A DNA stretch of 11,903 bases from Bacteroidaceae bacterium (lineage in GTDB: Bacteria > Bacteroidota > Bacteroidia > Bacteroidales > Bacteroidaceae): contig JAFYMV010000032.1 in NCBI GenBank assembly GCA_017548225.1, positions 1 to 11,903 on the forward strand, given 5' to 3'. The notes beneath the pieces are model-generated. The model saw nothing but the letters and a program-made list of their open reading frames with translations, ran no database searches and was not told the DNA's origin. The position numbers were made by a program, and so were the translations under genes. This document shows positions 1 to 7,425 of the stretch, piece by piece; the first letter of the stretch is position 1, and each line of letters starts with the position of its first letter.

Positions 1-1824
1 GTATGCACAGCATTGAAGAACAACGATGAGGTTATCGCATCACTTTCTGAGCGTATCCTCGGTCGTGTATCTGTTCACGATATCGTCCACCCCCACACAG
101 GCGAACTCATTGTTGCCGGTGGTGAGGAAATCACAGAGGACATTGCCAAGAAGATCGAAGACTCTCCTATCGAGAGCGTTGAGATCCGTTCGGTGCTTAC
201 CTGTGAGTCTAAGAAGGGTGTTTGTGCTAAGTGTTATGGCCGCAACTTGGCTACCAGCCGTATGGTTGAGAAGGGTGAGGCAGTCGGCGTTATCGCAGCA
301 CAGTCAATCGGTGAGCCTGGTACACAGCTTACACTTCGTACCTTCCACGCCGGTGGTACCGCTTCTAACATCGCAGCTAACGCTACTATCATGGCTAAGA
401 ACAATTGCCGCGTAGAGTTCGACGAGCTCCGTACCGTTGACGCTGTAGATGAGACAGGCGAAGCAGTGAAGATCGTTGTTGGTCGTCTGGGTGAGGTTCG
501 CTTCGTTGACCAGAACACCGATATCACACTCTCAACACAGTCATTGCCTTATGGTTCTACCCTCTTCGTTGCCGACAAGACTATCGTAGAGAAGGGCACA
601 ATGATTGCTAAGTGGGACCCCTTCAATGCCGTAATCATTACCGAAATGGGTGGTCGCGTGCAGTTCGAGTCAGTTATCGAGGGTGTAACCTACCGTGTTG
701 ACTCTGACGAGGCTACCGGTCTCCGCGAGGTGATTATCATTGAGTCTAAAGACAAGACCAAGATACCTTCAGCTCACATCTTGAATGAGGATGGCATGAT
801 TATCCGTACCTACAACCTCCCCGTGGGTGGTCATGTGGTTATCGAGGATGGTCAGTTGCTCAAGGCCGGTGAGGTTCTCGTTAAGATTCCTCGTGCTCAG
901 GGTAAGGCTGGTGATATCACCGGTGGTCTTCCCCGTGTTACCGAGCTCTTCGAGGCACGCAACCCGTCTAACCCCGCAGTTGTATCTGAAATCGATGGTG
1001 AGGTTACCATGGGTAAGGTTAAGCGTGGTAATCGTGAGGTTATCGTTACCTCTAAGACTGGCGATGTGAAGAAGTATCTTATCTCACTCTCTAAGCAGAT
1101 CCTTGTACAGGAGAACGACTATGTTCGTGCTGGTACACCGCTCTCTGACGGTGCTATCACTCCGCAGGACATCCTTGCCATCAAGGGTCCCACTGCAGTA
1201 CAGGAGTACATCGTTAACGAAGTACAGGATGTATACCGTTTGCAGGGTGTAAAGATCAATGATAAGCACTTTGAGATTATCGTGCGTCAGATGATGCGTA
1301 AGGTACAGATTGAAGAGGCTGGTGATACACGCTTCCTCGAGGCTCAGATTGTAGACAAGCTCGACTTTATGGAAGAGAATGATCGTATCTGGGGTAAGAA
1401 GGTAGTCGTTGATGCTGGTGATTCAGAGAACCTTGCAGCTGGTCAGATTGTGACCGCTCGCAAGCTCCGCGATGAGAACAGCTCACTCAAGCGCCGCGAC
1501 CTCAAGCTTGTGCAAGTGCGCGATGCTGTGCCCGCTACCTCTACACAGATCCTCCAGGGTATTACCCGCGCTGCATTGCAGACCTCAAGCTTCATGTCAG
1601 CTGCATCGTTCCAGGAGACCACCAAGGTGCTCAACGACGCTGCTATCAACGGCAAGAGCGACCGTCTCGAGGGTATGAAGGAGAATGTTATCTGCGGTCA
1701 CCTCATCCCCGCCGGTACTGGTCAGCGCGAGTTCGAGAAGATTGTCGTTGGCTCACGCGAAGACTACGAGCGCACTATAGCCAACCGTCGCAATGTTATC
1801 GACTTTAGCGATCCCGTAGAGTAA
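1..1824 (+). CDS. rpoC: DNA-directed RNA polymerase subunit beta' (RpoC), C-terminal 607 residues, 5' end cut by window
   Basis: This is the largest catalytic subunit of RNA polymerase, part of the alpha2-beta-beta'-omega core. The frame is open from base 1, so the start lies outside the window and 607 residues plus the TAA stop are seen. Three of the four cysteines of the second zinc site are visible (C-ESKKGV-C-AK-C, bases 202-234); the first cysteine should lie just upstream of the window. The bridge-helix/trigger-loop segment follows (GVIAAQSIGEPGTQ, then LTLRTFHAGG, about bases 286-360). Further on are the conserved blocks DITGGLPRVTELFEAR, YIVNEVQDVYRLQGVKIND and, near the end, SFMSAASFQETTKVL and ENVICGHLIPAGTGQREFEK. 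The sequence is almost collinear with Bacteroides RpoC, which is the best lineage marker in the window. No frameshift or internal stop is seen. It probably forms the end of the usual rpoB-rpoC transcript, because a terminator follows 22 bases after the stop. Confidence 0.98.
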   Translation, partial: VCTALKNNDEVIASLSERILGRVSVHDIVHPHTGELIVAGGEEITEDIAKKIEDSPIESVEIRSVLTCESKKGVCAKCYGRNLATSRMVEKGEAVGVIAAQSIGEPGTQLTLRTFHAGGTASNIAANATIMAKNNCRVEFDELRTVDAVDETGEAVKIVVGRLGEVRFVDQNTDITLSTQSLPYGSTLFVADKTIVEKGTMIAKWDPFNAVIITEMGGRVQFESVIEGVTYRVDSDEATGLREVIIIESKDKTKIPSAHILNEDGMIIRTYNLPVGGHVVIEDGQLLKAGEVLVKIPRAQGKAGDITGGLPRVTELFEARNPSNPAVVSEIDGEVTMGKVKRGNREVIVTSKTGDVKKYLISLSKQILVQENDYVRAGTPLSDGAITPQDILAIKGPTAVQEYIVNEVQDVYRLQGVKINDKHFEIIVRQMMRKVQIEEAGDTRFLEAQIVDKLDFMEENDRIWGKKVVVDAGDSENLAAGQIVTARKLRDENSSLKRRDLKLVQVRDAVPATSTQILQGITRAALQTSSFMSAASFQETTKVLNDAAINGKSDRLEGMKENVICGHLIPAGTGQREFEKIVVGSREDYERTIANRRNVIDFSDPVE

Positions 1825-1846
1825 TCTATAGAGACTCTTATACATC

Positions 1847-1892
1847 AAAGTTGGGCAGACCTGAATCATTCGGGCCTGCTCAACTTCTTTTT
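1847..1892 (+). terminator. Rho-independent terminator of rpoC
   Basis: An 11-bp outer stem (AAGTTGGGCAG, 1848-1858, with CTGCTCAACTT, 1876-1886) contains one G-U pair. Inside it lies a second 6-bp stem (CCTGAA/TTCGGG) around a short loop. A T-rich tail runs from 1885 to 1892. The hairpin begins 22 bases after the rpoC stop codon, as expected for the end of the rpoBC transcript. Confidence 0.92.
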
Positions 1893-2633
1893 GTATAGGG
1901 CCTGCCCTAAGTCGTGGTTGCTCTTTGGGGCGAACGAAAAGCTATGAAAAGACTCGGAAAAATCTCTATATAGATTAGAAAAAATCTCTTTGTCCGTTTT
2001 TGGAAAAGTCTTTCTGCATTTTTTCTGTTGCAGGCCTGCAATTTTTTCTTTGCCTTCATCGGCACTACAATATCTATACCTTAGAAGGTGGCTTCACTTT
2101 TTGTACCAGTGATAATGTCTTTTGGTAGGCTCCTCTACTTGCTGTCGCACCAGCCCCGCGGTGTTGTGTAGCTGAAAGCAACAAAGAGGCGTAAGGCTTA
2201 AATGAGATGGCAAGATTATAGCAAGTAAATGGCAACAAAATGGCAGCTAAAATTGAGTTAAATGGCTAATATACAACGGTGTATGTTGTGCAAATGGCAA
2301 ATAGCTTACTTTCTCTATGTTTTTGTGTGCACCAGCCATACCTGACCCCATTAAGATAGCATGCTAAGAGCAGCTTCGCACTTACGGTCTAAAGCCTTAT
2401 TCTTGCAATATTCCTTCTATATCCTTTTCCCAACCTATAGTGCAGCTACTAATAAATGTGTTTTAGCTACAACCTCATGGCATTTCTATTAGATTGCAGA
2501 GGAGTATTAAAGAGGTGTTAAAGAAGCCTGTCCACCAACGGCCTTTATCTGTTATTTCTAGCAGGGAAACAATAAAAATATAGGCATAGCACACCTACAC
2601 GTAAGGTGTTAACAAAGTAATAACTCTCCTTTG
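1893..2633. other. Gene-poor intergenic region between rpoC and the btuG hairpin
   Basis: I see no convincing coding region, tRNA, rRNA or known small-RNA signature on either strand in these 741 bases. The stretch is visibly richer in A and T than the flanking genes. It holds an imperfect direct repeat (AAAAATCTCT at about 1958-1967 and AAAAAATCTCT at about 1979-1989), a perfect 14-bp palindrome (TTGCAGGCCTGCAA, 2028-2041) flanked by T runs, and a phased ATGGC series (2207-2298). A 10-bp palindrome (TAGCATGCTA, 2357-2366) and an 11-base near-duplication around TGTTAAAGAAG at about 2505-2527 are also present. It could carry an unrecognised small RNA or be debris of a lost gene; neither can be shown from the sequence alone. 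Confidence 0.6.
2207..2298. repeat. Five ATGGC motifs at 11/22/32-base steps
   Basis: ATGGC, four times as AAATGGC, starts at 2207, 2229, 2240, 2262 and 2294. The steps are 22, 11, 22 and 32 bases, close to whole turns of B-DNA. A small inverted repeat (ATACA-ACGG-TGTAT, 2271-2284) lies between the last two copies. The pattern resembles an array of protein-binding half-sites or iterons, but the motif is short and no binding protein is known for it. Its function is unknown and chance is possible. Confidence 0.4.
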
Positions 2634-2690
2634 ATAAGAGAACCCCTTCCCACGATTACTGTGGGAAGGGGTTCTCTTATTTTAGTTTTT
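2634..2690. terminator. Perfect 20-bp hairpin at the 3' end of btuG (terminator/insulator)
   Basis: The arms at 2634-2653 and 2661-2680 pair perfectly over 20 bp around the 7-base loop GATTACT. On the + strand the stem is followed by TTTAGTTTTT, a fair U-rich tail. On the - strand, which carries the adjacent btuG, the sequence after the stem is CAAAGG, a poor tail. It sits 23 bases beyond the btuG stop and very likely separates the convergent transcripts, working best on + strand RNA although no + strand gene is seen just before it. Confidence 0.75.
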
Positions 2691-2703
2691 AAGAAGGGGG
2701 CCA

Positions 2704-3897
2704 TCACTTCAAGAAGGTGTGTGGGGTGGAAGTGAAGGCGATACGAGAGGGGGCGTTGCCTGTGGTGGCCTTCCACTGGAGCTGGCCTTCGGGAGTGAAG
2801 CAGTACACTTTGCCAGGAGCGATAAAGTCGCCAGCGTCGGTGATGTAGAGTTCGCGGGTGGTGGGGTTAACGGCCACAGCGTAGGGCATCACGATCTGCT
2901 GCTCGGTGTCATCGATGATGAAGCGGTCAGCAATGACCTCGCGGGTGCGGGTGTCGACGAGGTGGTAGGTGATAACCCAATCGTTGGCGGCATAGCTCCA
3001 CTCGGCACCGTAGATGTAGAGCGAGTCGCCTGCCATAGCCATGCCGCTGTTGACGATGTCGAGCGAGTCGCACACACGACGGGTGGTGGGGTCTACGACA
3101 TAGGTCTTGGGCGCAATCGTGTTGTAGTCGCCAAGCGAGCTCACCCAGATATAGCCTTGAGGGTCTACTTGTAGGCTGTGCAGGTTGATGGCTACATCGA
3201 TGGTGTCGGTAACGGTGAAGGTGGAGAGGTCGATGACCGACAGCGTGCGGTCGTAGTTGGGGAATCGGTAACCGCCCGAGTTGGCTACATAGAGGTGACC
3301 GCCATGCACGACCAGCTCTTCGGGCTGATAGCCTACGATGCAGGTGTCGATGATGGCTAGGCGGTCGATGTCAATGCGGGCTACATAGCCAAGTTGTGAG
3401 GTGGGGTCTATCTCTACGGGGCCGGCAAAGCTGCTCACATAGGCGTAGCGGTCGTGGAAGGTGATGTGGCGGCAGTTGGGGATGGAGAGCTGCGTGATGT
3501 GGCGCGTGGTGGCGGCATCCATCACTTCGACGAGATTGGATTGGTTGATGACTGCCCATAGCTTGCCGTCGTAGACTTGCAAGTCGTTGCCCATGTCGCC
3601 CAGCTCGTTCACCACATCGGGGTTGGCTTCGCCATAGATGTTGCGGTGGTAGTTGCCGGTGAGGGCGTCGTAGTAGTCGAGCGTGCACTTGTTGCTGCCC
3701 ATATTGCCTGCGTTGAGAAGGTAGAAGCCCCTAACGGAGGTGGTGTCTGTGGAGGATATGTATATGCCCGTACCTACCTGCTCTACCTGCGAGGGGATGA
3801 CGGGCTCGTCGCCCGTACGGCACGAGGCGAGAAGAAGGCTGAGGAGGAGAAATAGGGGAAAGGTGAAGGGTGAGAGGGGATGGCTCATCTTATTCAT
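2704..3897 (-). CDS. btuG: BtuG-like surface lipoprotein, YncE-type beta-propeller (cobalamin capture)
   Basis: A 397-residue lipoprotein. An N-terminal hydrophobic stretch (about residues 8-25) leads to the lipobox LLASC, so Cys26 should be lipidated. The mature start (C-RTGDE) carries acidic residues, as in many surface-exported Bacteroidota lipoproteins. The rest shows repeated short blades of the YncE/propeller kind, such as YLLNAGNMGSNKCTLDYYD, RTLSVIDLSTFTVTDTIDV, HLYVANSGG and ELYITDAGDF. In Bacteroides thetaiotaomicron, BtuG is a surface seven-bladed propeller that binds cobalamin extremely tightly and caps BtuB. Here the gene follows btuB with a 4-base ATGA overlap, pointing to translational coupling and shared control by the upstream B12 riboswitch. 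The btuG call rests on architecture and context; another YncE-like lipoprotein is the alternative. Starting at the second Met (3888) is also possible. Confidence 0.82.
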   Translation of the reverse strand: MNKMSHPLSPFTFPLFLLLSLLLASCRTGDEPVIPSQVEQVGTGIYISSTDTTSVRGFYLLNAGNMGSNKCTLDYYDALTGNYHRNIYGEANPDVVNELGDMGNDLQVYDGKLWAVINQSNLVEVMDAATTRHITQLSIPNCRHITFHDRYAYVSSFAGPVEIDPTSQLGYVARIDIDRLAIIDTCIVGYQPEELVVHGGHLYVANSGGYRFPNYDRTLSVIDLSTFTVTDTIDVAINLHSLQVDPQGYIWVSSLGDYNTIAPKTYVVDPTTRRVCDSLDIVNSGMAMAGDSLYIYGAEWSYAANDWVITYHLVDTRTREVIADRFIIDDTEQQIVMPYAVAVNPTTRELYITDAGDFIAPGKVYCFTPEGQLQWKATTGNAPSRIAFTSTPHTFLK

Positions 3898-5903
3898 AAC
3901 ATCATATTTAGTTTGAGTTTAAAATTCGTGCCTGGCATGGGATAGCATTGCACGACTTCGTATTGTTGGTTGAAGAGGTTGTTGACCTCTGCTGATACGC
4001 GCAGGAGGTATTGTTTCACCTTCAGCTCGCGCGAGAGTGAGAGGTCGCTCGTATACCAGGGCTTGGAGTAGTTCTCGAGGATGTTGGCACTGGCCTCGTA
4101 GCGTTCGCCCGTATAGATGAAGCTATAGTTGACGCTCCATGCTCCGCGCGTGGCGGCAACGATGGCCGACCCGGCATGGCGGGGGATGTAGGGGAGCTGG
4201 CCGCCATACCACTCGCTGCGACGGTCAGTATGATCCATTGCTCGGTTATAGGTATAGGTGGCCGAGGTGCTGATGTCGGTATCGGCCACACGCCATAGTG
4301 CCTTGACAGCTACATCGGCGCCCCAGATATGGCAGAGGCCGAAGTTCATCATCGTCCAGCGAAACTGGTTGCTCGTGGGCATGGCCACAATCTTGTCCTC
4401 CACCTCATTGAAGTAGCCGTCGACCTGTAGCTGTACGCCTTGCAGAAGGTCCTTCCCGCAGGGGATGTCGTAGGTGAAGCCAAGATCGTACTGGGTGGTA
4501 TACTCGGGTTTCAAGGCCTTATTGCCGATGAAGGTATAGTAAAGATCATTGAAGGTAGGCATGCGGAATATGCGTTTGTAGAAGCTGCGCAGGGCGAGGG
4601 GACCCGTCTTCCAGCTCATGGCTACGGTGGGGGTCAGCACGCTCTTGGTGCCTGCGGCGCCACCCACCGCTCGGGTGCGGTCATCGACATAGGTGTGGAG
4701 CAGCGATGTCTGTGCTGAGAAGTCGCCCAGCGTGAGGCTTGCCGCCAGCGAAGTGAGCGCTGTCCAGCGGGTGGGATAGACGAAGTTGGTAAGGTTGGCA
4801 TCGAGATAGTTGTACTGCACATCGTTGGCCAAAGAGAGCGAAAGCCACTCGGCGGGGGAGTAGAGATGCGATGCCGAAAGGTATGCCTCAGTCTGCCGGT
4901 AGCTATTGTCGGTGTACATCGTGGTAACATCGAGGCGCGGATCGCTCAAGTAGCGCAGGTAGTCGTAGGCCACCTTGCCATTGAGCAAGAGCGAGTAGCG
5001 GTCGGCAAGGCCCTTGCGCCACGAGGCTTGGCCGAATACCGAGCTATCCCACTGGCGGTCCTGGTGGCGGAACTTGCCGGGCTCCTCGCGTACGGCGGCG
5101 CCGGGATAGCCGCGCTCGCTGTCATAAAAGTAGAGCTTGGCACGCCACTCACCACGCTCCATAGCGCCAAAGAGTGCCGACTCTATGCGCAATGCCTCGA
5201 CATCGCCGTTTCTGCGCACCTCGGTCGTGTCGTACCCGTTCTTCTTGGCATAGCGGAATTTATACTCGCCCGAGGTGGTCATATACTCGGCACTCACCTG
5301 CGCCGATATACGCTCGGTGAGGCGCTGCTCCCACAACAACGAGGGGTTATAGGTATCAAACGAGCCGACCTTCATTCCTATATTAATATGTCGGCGCTCA
5401 CCGTTGATAAATATGGGCTTGCGGGTTTGCATGTATACGGAGGATGCCGAGCTGTAGTCTTTGGCCGTCTGGTGAATGGTAGATTTCTGCCCATTGTAGA
5501 GTTGCAATGCCTCCATATTGTCAAGCGAGAAGCGCCCCAAGTCTATCTGCCCATTCTGCGCATTGCCCAACTGCACGCCATCGTAGAACACACCGGTATG
5601 ATTCGTGCCCAGCGAGCGTACATTGACGGTCTTCAAGCCGCCTATACCGCCATAGTCCTTAATCTGTACACCAGCAAAGTAGCGTATGGCATCGGCCACC
5701 GAATAGGCGCTGAGTTGGCGCAATGCATCGCCCTCGAGCTGCTGCACAGGGATGACATCGCGGCGCACACGACGAGCCACCACGGTAACCTCATCGATGA
5801 AGTTCGTGAGCGTGTCGGTCATTGTCTCTGCATGGCTGCAAAGCGTGGCCAAGGCCAAGAGTACGACACATACCAAGCGGGGATGTCTTCTGTTTTTACT
5901 CAT
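3894..5903 (-). CDS. btuB: TonB-dependent cobalamin transporter BtuB
   Basis: A 669-residue outer-membrane receptor that imports corrinoids using energy passed from TonB-ExbBD. A signal peptide (hydrophobic about residues 10-24, cleavage near CSHA-ET) precedes a TonB-box-like segment, DEVTVVAR (residues 37-44). The plug domain follows: DVIPVQQLEGDALRQL, then SVADAIRYFAGVQIKDYGG, NVRSLGTNHTGVFYDGVQ and DLGRFSLDNMEALQLYNGQ. The remainder is a beta-barrel rich in aromatic alternating strands, with late landmarks RMPTFNDLYY, ALKPEYTTQYDLG and VNNLFNQQYE. It ends in the strand NFKLKLNMML, so the final residue is Leu, not the common aromatic one. Family members are typically 600-700 residues, so it looks complete. 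A cobalamin riboswitch in its leader supports the substrate. The ATG at 5903 has only a weak purine stretch upstream (GGAAAG). Confidence 0.93.
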   Translation of the reverse strand: MSKNRRHPRLVCVVLLALATLCSHAETMTDTLTNFIDEVTVVARRVRRDVIPVQQLEGDALRQLSAYSVADAIRYFAGVQIKDYGGIGGLKTVNVRSLGTNHTGVFYDGVQLGNAQNGQIDLGRFSLDNMEALQLYNGQKSTIHQTAKDYSSASSVYMQTRKPIFINGERRHINIGMKVGSFDTYNPSLLWEQRLTERISAQVSAEYMTTSGEYKFRYAKKNGYDTTEVRRNGDVEALRIESALFGAMERGEWRAKLYFYDSERGYPGAAVREEPGKFRHQDRQWDSSVFGQASWRKGLADRYSLLLNGKVAYDYLRYLSDPRLDVTTMYTDNSYRQTEAYLSASHLYSPAEWLSLSLANDVQYNYLDANLTNFVYPTRWTALTSLAASLTLGDFSAQTSLLHTYVDDRTRAVGGAAGTKSVLTPTVAMSWKTGPLALRSFYKRIFRMPTFNDLYYTFIGNKALKPEYTTQYDLGFTYDIPCGKDLLQGVQLQVDGYFNEVEDKIVAMPTSNQFRWTMMNFGLCHIWGADVAVKALWRVADTDISTSATYTYNRAMDHTDRRSEWYGGQLPYIPRHAGSAIVAATRGAWSVNYSFIYTGERYEASANILENYSKPWYTSDLSLSRELKVKQYLLRVSAEVNNLFNQQYEVVQCYPMPGTNFKLKLNMML

Positions 5904-5950
5904 TCCTATTCTTTCCGTAGACCTGCGTCAAGAATACATGTTTTGTTATG

Positions 5951-6122
5951 TACGGTCGGTCTTCTGACTTGTCCCGTTTATTGCGCCTTCCCAACATGAT
6001 GTCAGTGGCTAAAGAGTGCAATAAACACATCGTGGCAAAGGAACTCACAGCAGCAGGTACTGTCCCGGATTTTCACCGGATTCCCGTAAATCCAAGTCCT
6101 CGCACAGACTCGGAAACCGTTA
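5951..6122 (-). promoter_or_regulatory. Cobalamin (B12) riboswitch in the btuB leader
   Basis: Read on the - strand, the region shows the ordered conserved pieces of the cobalamin riboswitch. These are a 5' GGTTTCCGAG arm, GGGAATCCGGTGAAAATCC (a stem-loop complementary to + strand 6065-6079), GGGACAGTACC, the B12 box with GCCACTGAC (6001-6009) and TGGGAAGGCGC (5983-5993). The closing AAGTCAGAAGACCGACC follows at about 5954-5971. It ends about 47 bases before the btuB start. Binding of adenosylcobalamin or a related corrinoid is expected to lower btuB-btuG expression. In this phylum such switches are usually thought to act on translation, and I see no intrinsic terminator between the aptamer and btuB. 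Confidence 0.95.
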
Positions 6123-6129
6123 CAGCGGA

Positions 6130-6161
6130 CAAAGGTAGTGCAATTTGCGGGGAGTACCAAA
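6130..6161 (-). promoter_or_regulatory. Bacteroidota-type promoter for the riboswitch-btuB-btuG transcript
   Basis: On the - strand a -33 element TTTG (6158-6161) is followed after exactly 20 bp by the -7 element TACCTTTG (6130-6137), matching the Bacteroides consensus TTTG...TAnnTTTG. A second TTTG overlaps just upstream (6162-6165). Transcription should begin near 6125, directly at the 5' edge of the riboswitch. That gives a leader of about 220 bases. Confidence 0.85.
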
Positions 6162-6297
6162 CAAACTGATTATTAATTGGAATAAATGAGGGGTTATGTT
6201 ATCGGAGGGACTTTTTGTATAACTTGAATTTCCTCCTTATGTTTGCGCCCATAATCAAGCGGAACTTGATGAATAAGGGTTGCATTGGCTGTGCGTG

Positions 6298-6333
6298 AAA
6301 AGGTAGGGAGATGCCTTCAGAAGGCACCTCCCT
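6298..6333 (-). terminator. Terminator at the end of the oxalate operon
   Basis: On the - strand, a 13-bp stem (arms 6333-6321 and 6317-6305, one G-U pair) with a 3-base loop is followed by ACCTTTTCACG. It lies 61 bases after the yfdV stop. The inner arms pair as TGCCTT/AAGGCA and the outer ones as AGGGAG/CTCCCT. It separates the oxalate genes from the promoter of btuB. The bases between it and the btuB promoter (about 6162-6297) hold no gene that I can see. Confidence 0.85.
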
Positions 6334-6394
6334 TACTCGTTAAATATTGAGTTTGTCGATTTTTAGAATAAAGTGTCTTTCGACTTTTCTGATA

Positions 6395-7351
6395 TTAAGC
6401 CACAAGGCGCGTAATCCATATCCATAGCGGGGCGGTGAGCACAAACATGAAGATGCTGAAGGCCAATGTGGAGGTGCCAGTGCGTACATACTGCTGGTAA
6501 CGGCTGCCGATGATGATGCCCGAAAAGGCGGGAGGTAGGGCACCGGCAAGCACCATCATTTGTAGCTTGATGGGGTCCATCTTGAAGATGAGTCCTACGA
6601 CGAGTAGTACGGCTGGCATCAAGAGGAGCTTGAAGCAGGTGTTGTAGATAACCTCTTTGTCTAGTTGGAACTTCATGCCCGAGAGGGTGAGGCCTGCTGC
6701 AAATACGGCAACACCGGAGTTGGCTTTGGCGATGAGCTCAAAGTTGGGGTCGAGGATTGTGGGGAACTTAATGCCACATAGCACCAATATCACAGCAAGG
6801 ATAGGGGCCCAACAGACGGGAGCCTTGAGGGCATCGAGCACGGGATTGCCCTTCTTGACGGGAGCACCATTGGCGGTAGCAGTGCCTGCCTGACCGGCAT
6901 TGAGCAGCGCCATACCAATGGGAATGCTGATAGCATTGACCACAATGGATACAATAGCTACAACAAGGCCTGTGGCGGCAGTGCTACCATAGATGGGTTC
7001 CAACACGGCAAAACCAAGAAAGCCGATGGTAGGCGAGCCTGTAATAAGGGCACTCACGGCAGCTTCGCTCTTGGTATGCTTGAAGAGTTTGTAGGTAGAT
7101 AGGTACGACAACAGGAACAGGCCTACGAGAATGACGAGGCTAATGACAAGGAGCTTACCATCAGCAAACAGCATGGTGCGGTCTGCTTTTACGATAGAAA
7201 CAAACAACGCTGCAGGTAGGGCATAGGTGAGCACCAATTTGTTGAAGATTTGTGCATTGGCTGCAGTGAACACACCACGCTTGCCTGCCATATATCCCAA
7301 TGCCATGATGACGAAGATGGGAAGAATATCTTTGATAAGGATGTCAAACAT
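6395..7351 (-). CDS. yfdV: AEC-family transporter YfdV, likely oxalate/formate-linked carrier
   Basis: A 318-residue integral inner-membrane protein with about ten hydrophobic segments, in the auxin efflux carrier (AEC) family. It is close to E. coli YfdV (about 314 residues) along its full length. Shared blocks include LPIFVIMALGYMAGKRGVF, NKLVLTYALPAALFVSI, ALITGSPTIGFLGFAVLEPI, TGLVVAIVSIVVNAISIPIG, IAKANSGVAVFAAGLTLSG and QMMVLAGALPPAFSGIIIGS. The only clearly divergent part is a hydrophilic loop around residues 155-170 (GQAGTATANGAPVKKG). It lies 71 bases downstream of oxc on the same strand, as in E. coli, so oxalate or formate transport is the natural inference. The substrate is not shown by sequence. 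No good Shine-Dalgarno sequence precedes the ATG; the upstream bases are A-rich, as is common in Bacteroidota. Confidence 0.9.
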   Translation of the reverse strand: MFDILIKDILPIFVIMALGYMAGKRGVFTAANAQIFNKLVLTYALPAALFVSIVKADRTMLFADGKLLVISLVILVGLFLLSYLSTYKLFKHTKSEAAVSALITGSPTIGFLGFAVLEPIYGSTAATGLVVAIVSIVVNAISIPIGMALLNAGQAGTATANGAPVKKGNPVLDALKAPVCWAPILAVILVLCGIKFPTILDPNFELIAKANSGVAVFAAGLTLSGMKFQLDKEVIYNTCFKLLLMPAVLLVVGLIFKMDPIKLQMMVLAGALPPAFSGIIIGSRYQQYVRTGTSTLAFSIFMFVLTAPLWIWITRLVA

Positions 7352-7380
7352 AACTTTCTTTTTTAGAGGTTAAGGAGTGT

Positions 7381-7425
7381 CTCAGAGAACTCGGAGCACT
7401 CCGAGCACTCTGACTTCTCCGACTA
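7381..7425. repeat. Five tandem 9-bp units between oxc and yfdV, forming a hairpin
   Basis: On the + strand the units are CTCAGAGAA, CTCGGAGCA, CTCCGAGCA, CTCTGACTT and CTCCGACTA. The last includes the oxc stop codon (complement of CTA, 7423-7425). Because each unit is near-palindromic, the array folds: CTCGGAG (7390-7396) pairs with CTCCGAG (7399-7405), and outside a 2x2 internal loop CAGAG (7383-7387) pairs with CTCTG (7408-7412). The 9-mer GAGAACTCG here (7385-7393) is identical to copies in the frc-oxc gap. It may affect mRNA stability or partial termination between cistrons. Confidence 0.85.

Noticed and set aside
2335..2370. Possible insertion-sequence end or remnant around CTGACCCCATTAAG
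   Set aside because: No matching second end, target duplication or transposase fragment could be found in the region.
1893..2633. tRNA, tmRNA, 6S or SRP RNA gene in the long gap
   Set aside because: No cloverleaf, tmRNA ends or SRP core motif could be recognised; the GCACCAGCC stretches lack a paired acceptor arm.
2719..3174. A 151-codon + strand open frame opposite btuG
   Set aside because: It is a low-complexity Gly/Val/Asp-rich translation antisense to a gene with a clear lipobox and propeller repeats.
4866..5999. A 377-codon open frame on the + strand opposite btuB
   Set aside because: It lies antisense to the well-supported BtuB receptor, has no recognisable motif, and runs through the riboswitch edge. 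Long antisense frames are common opposite GC-rich third positions.
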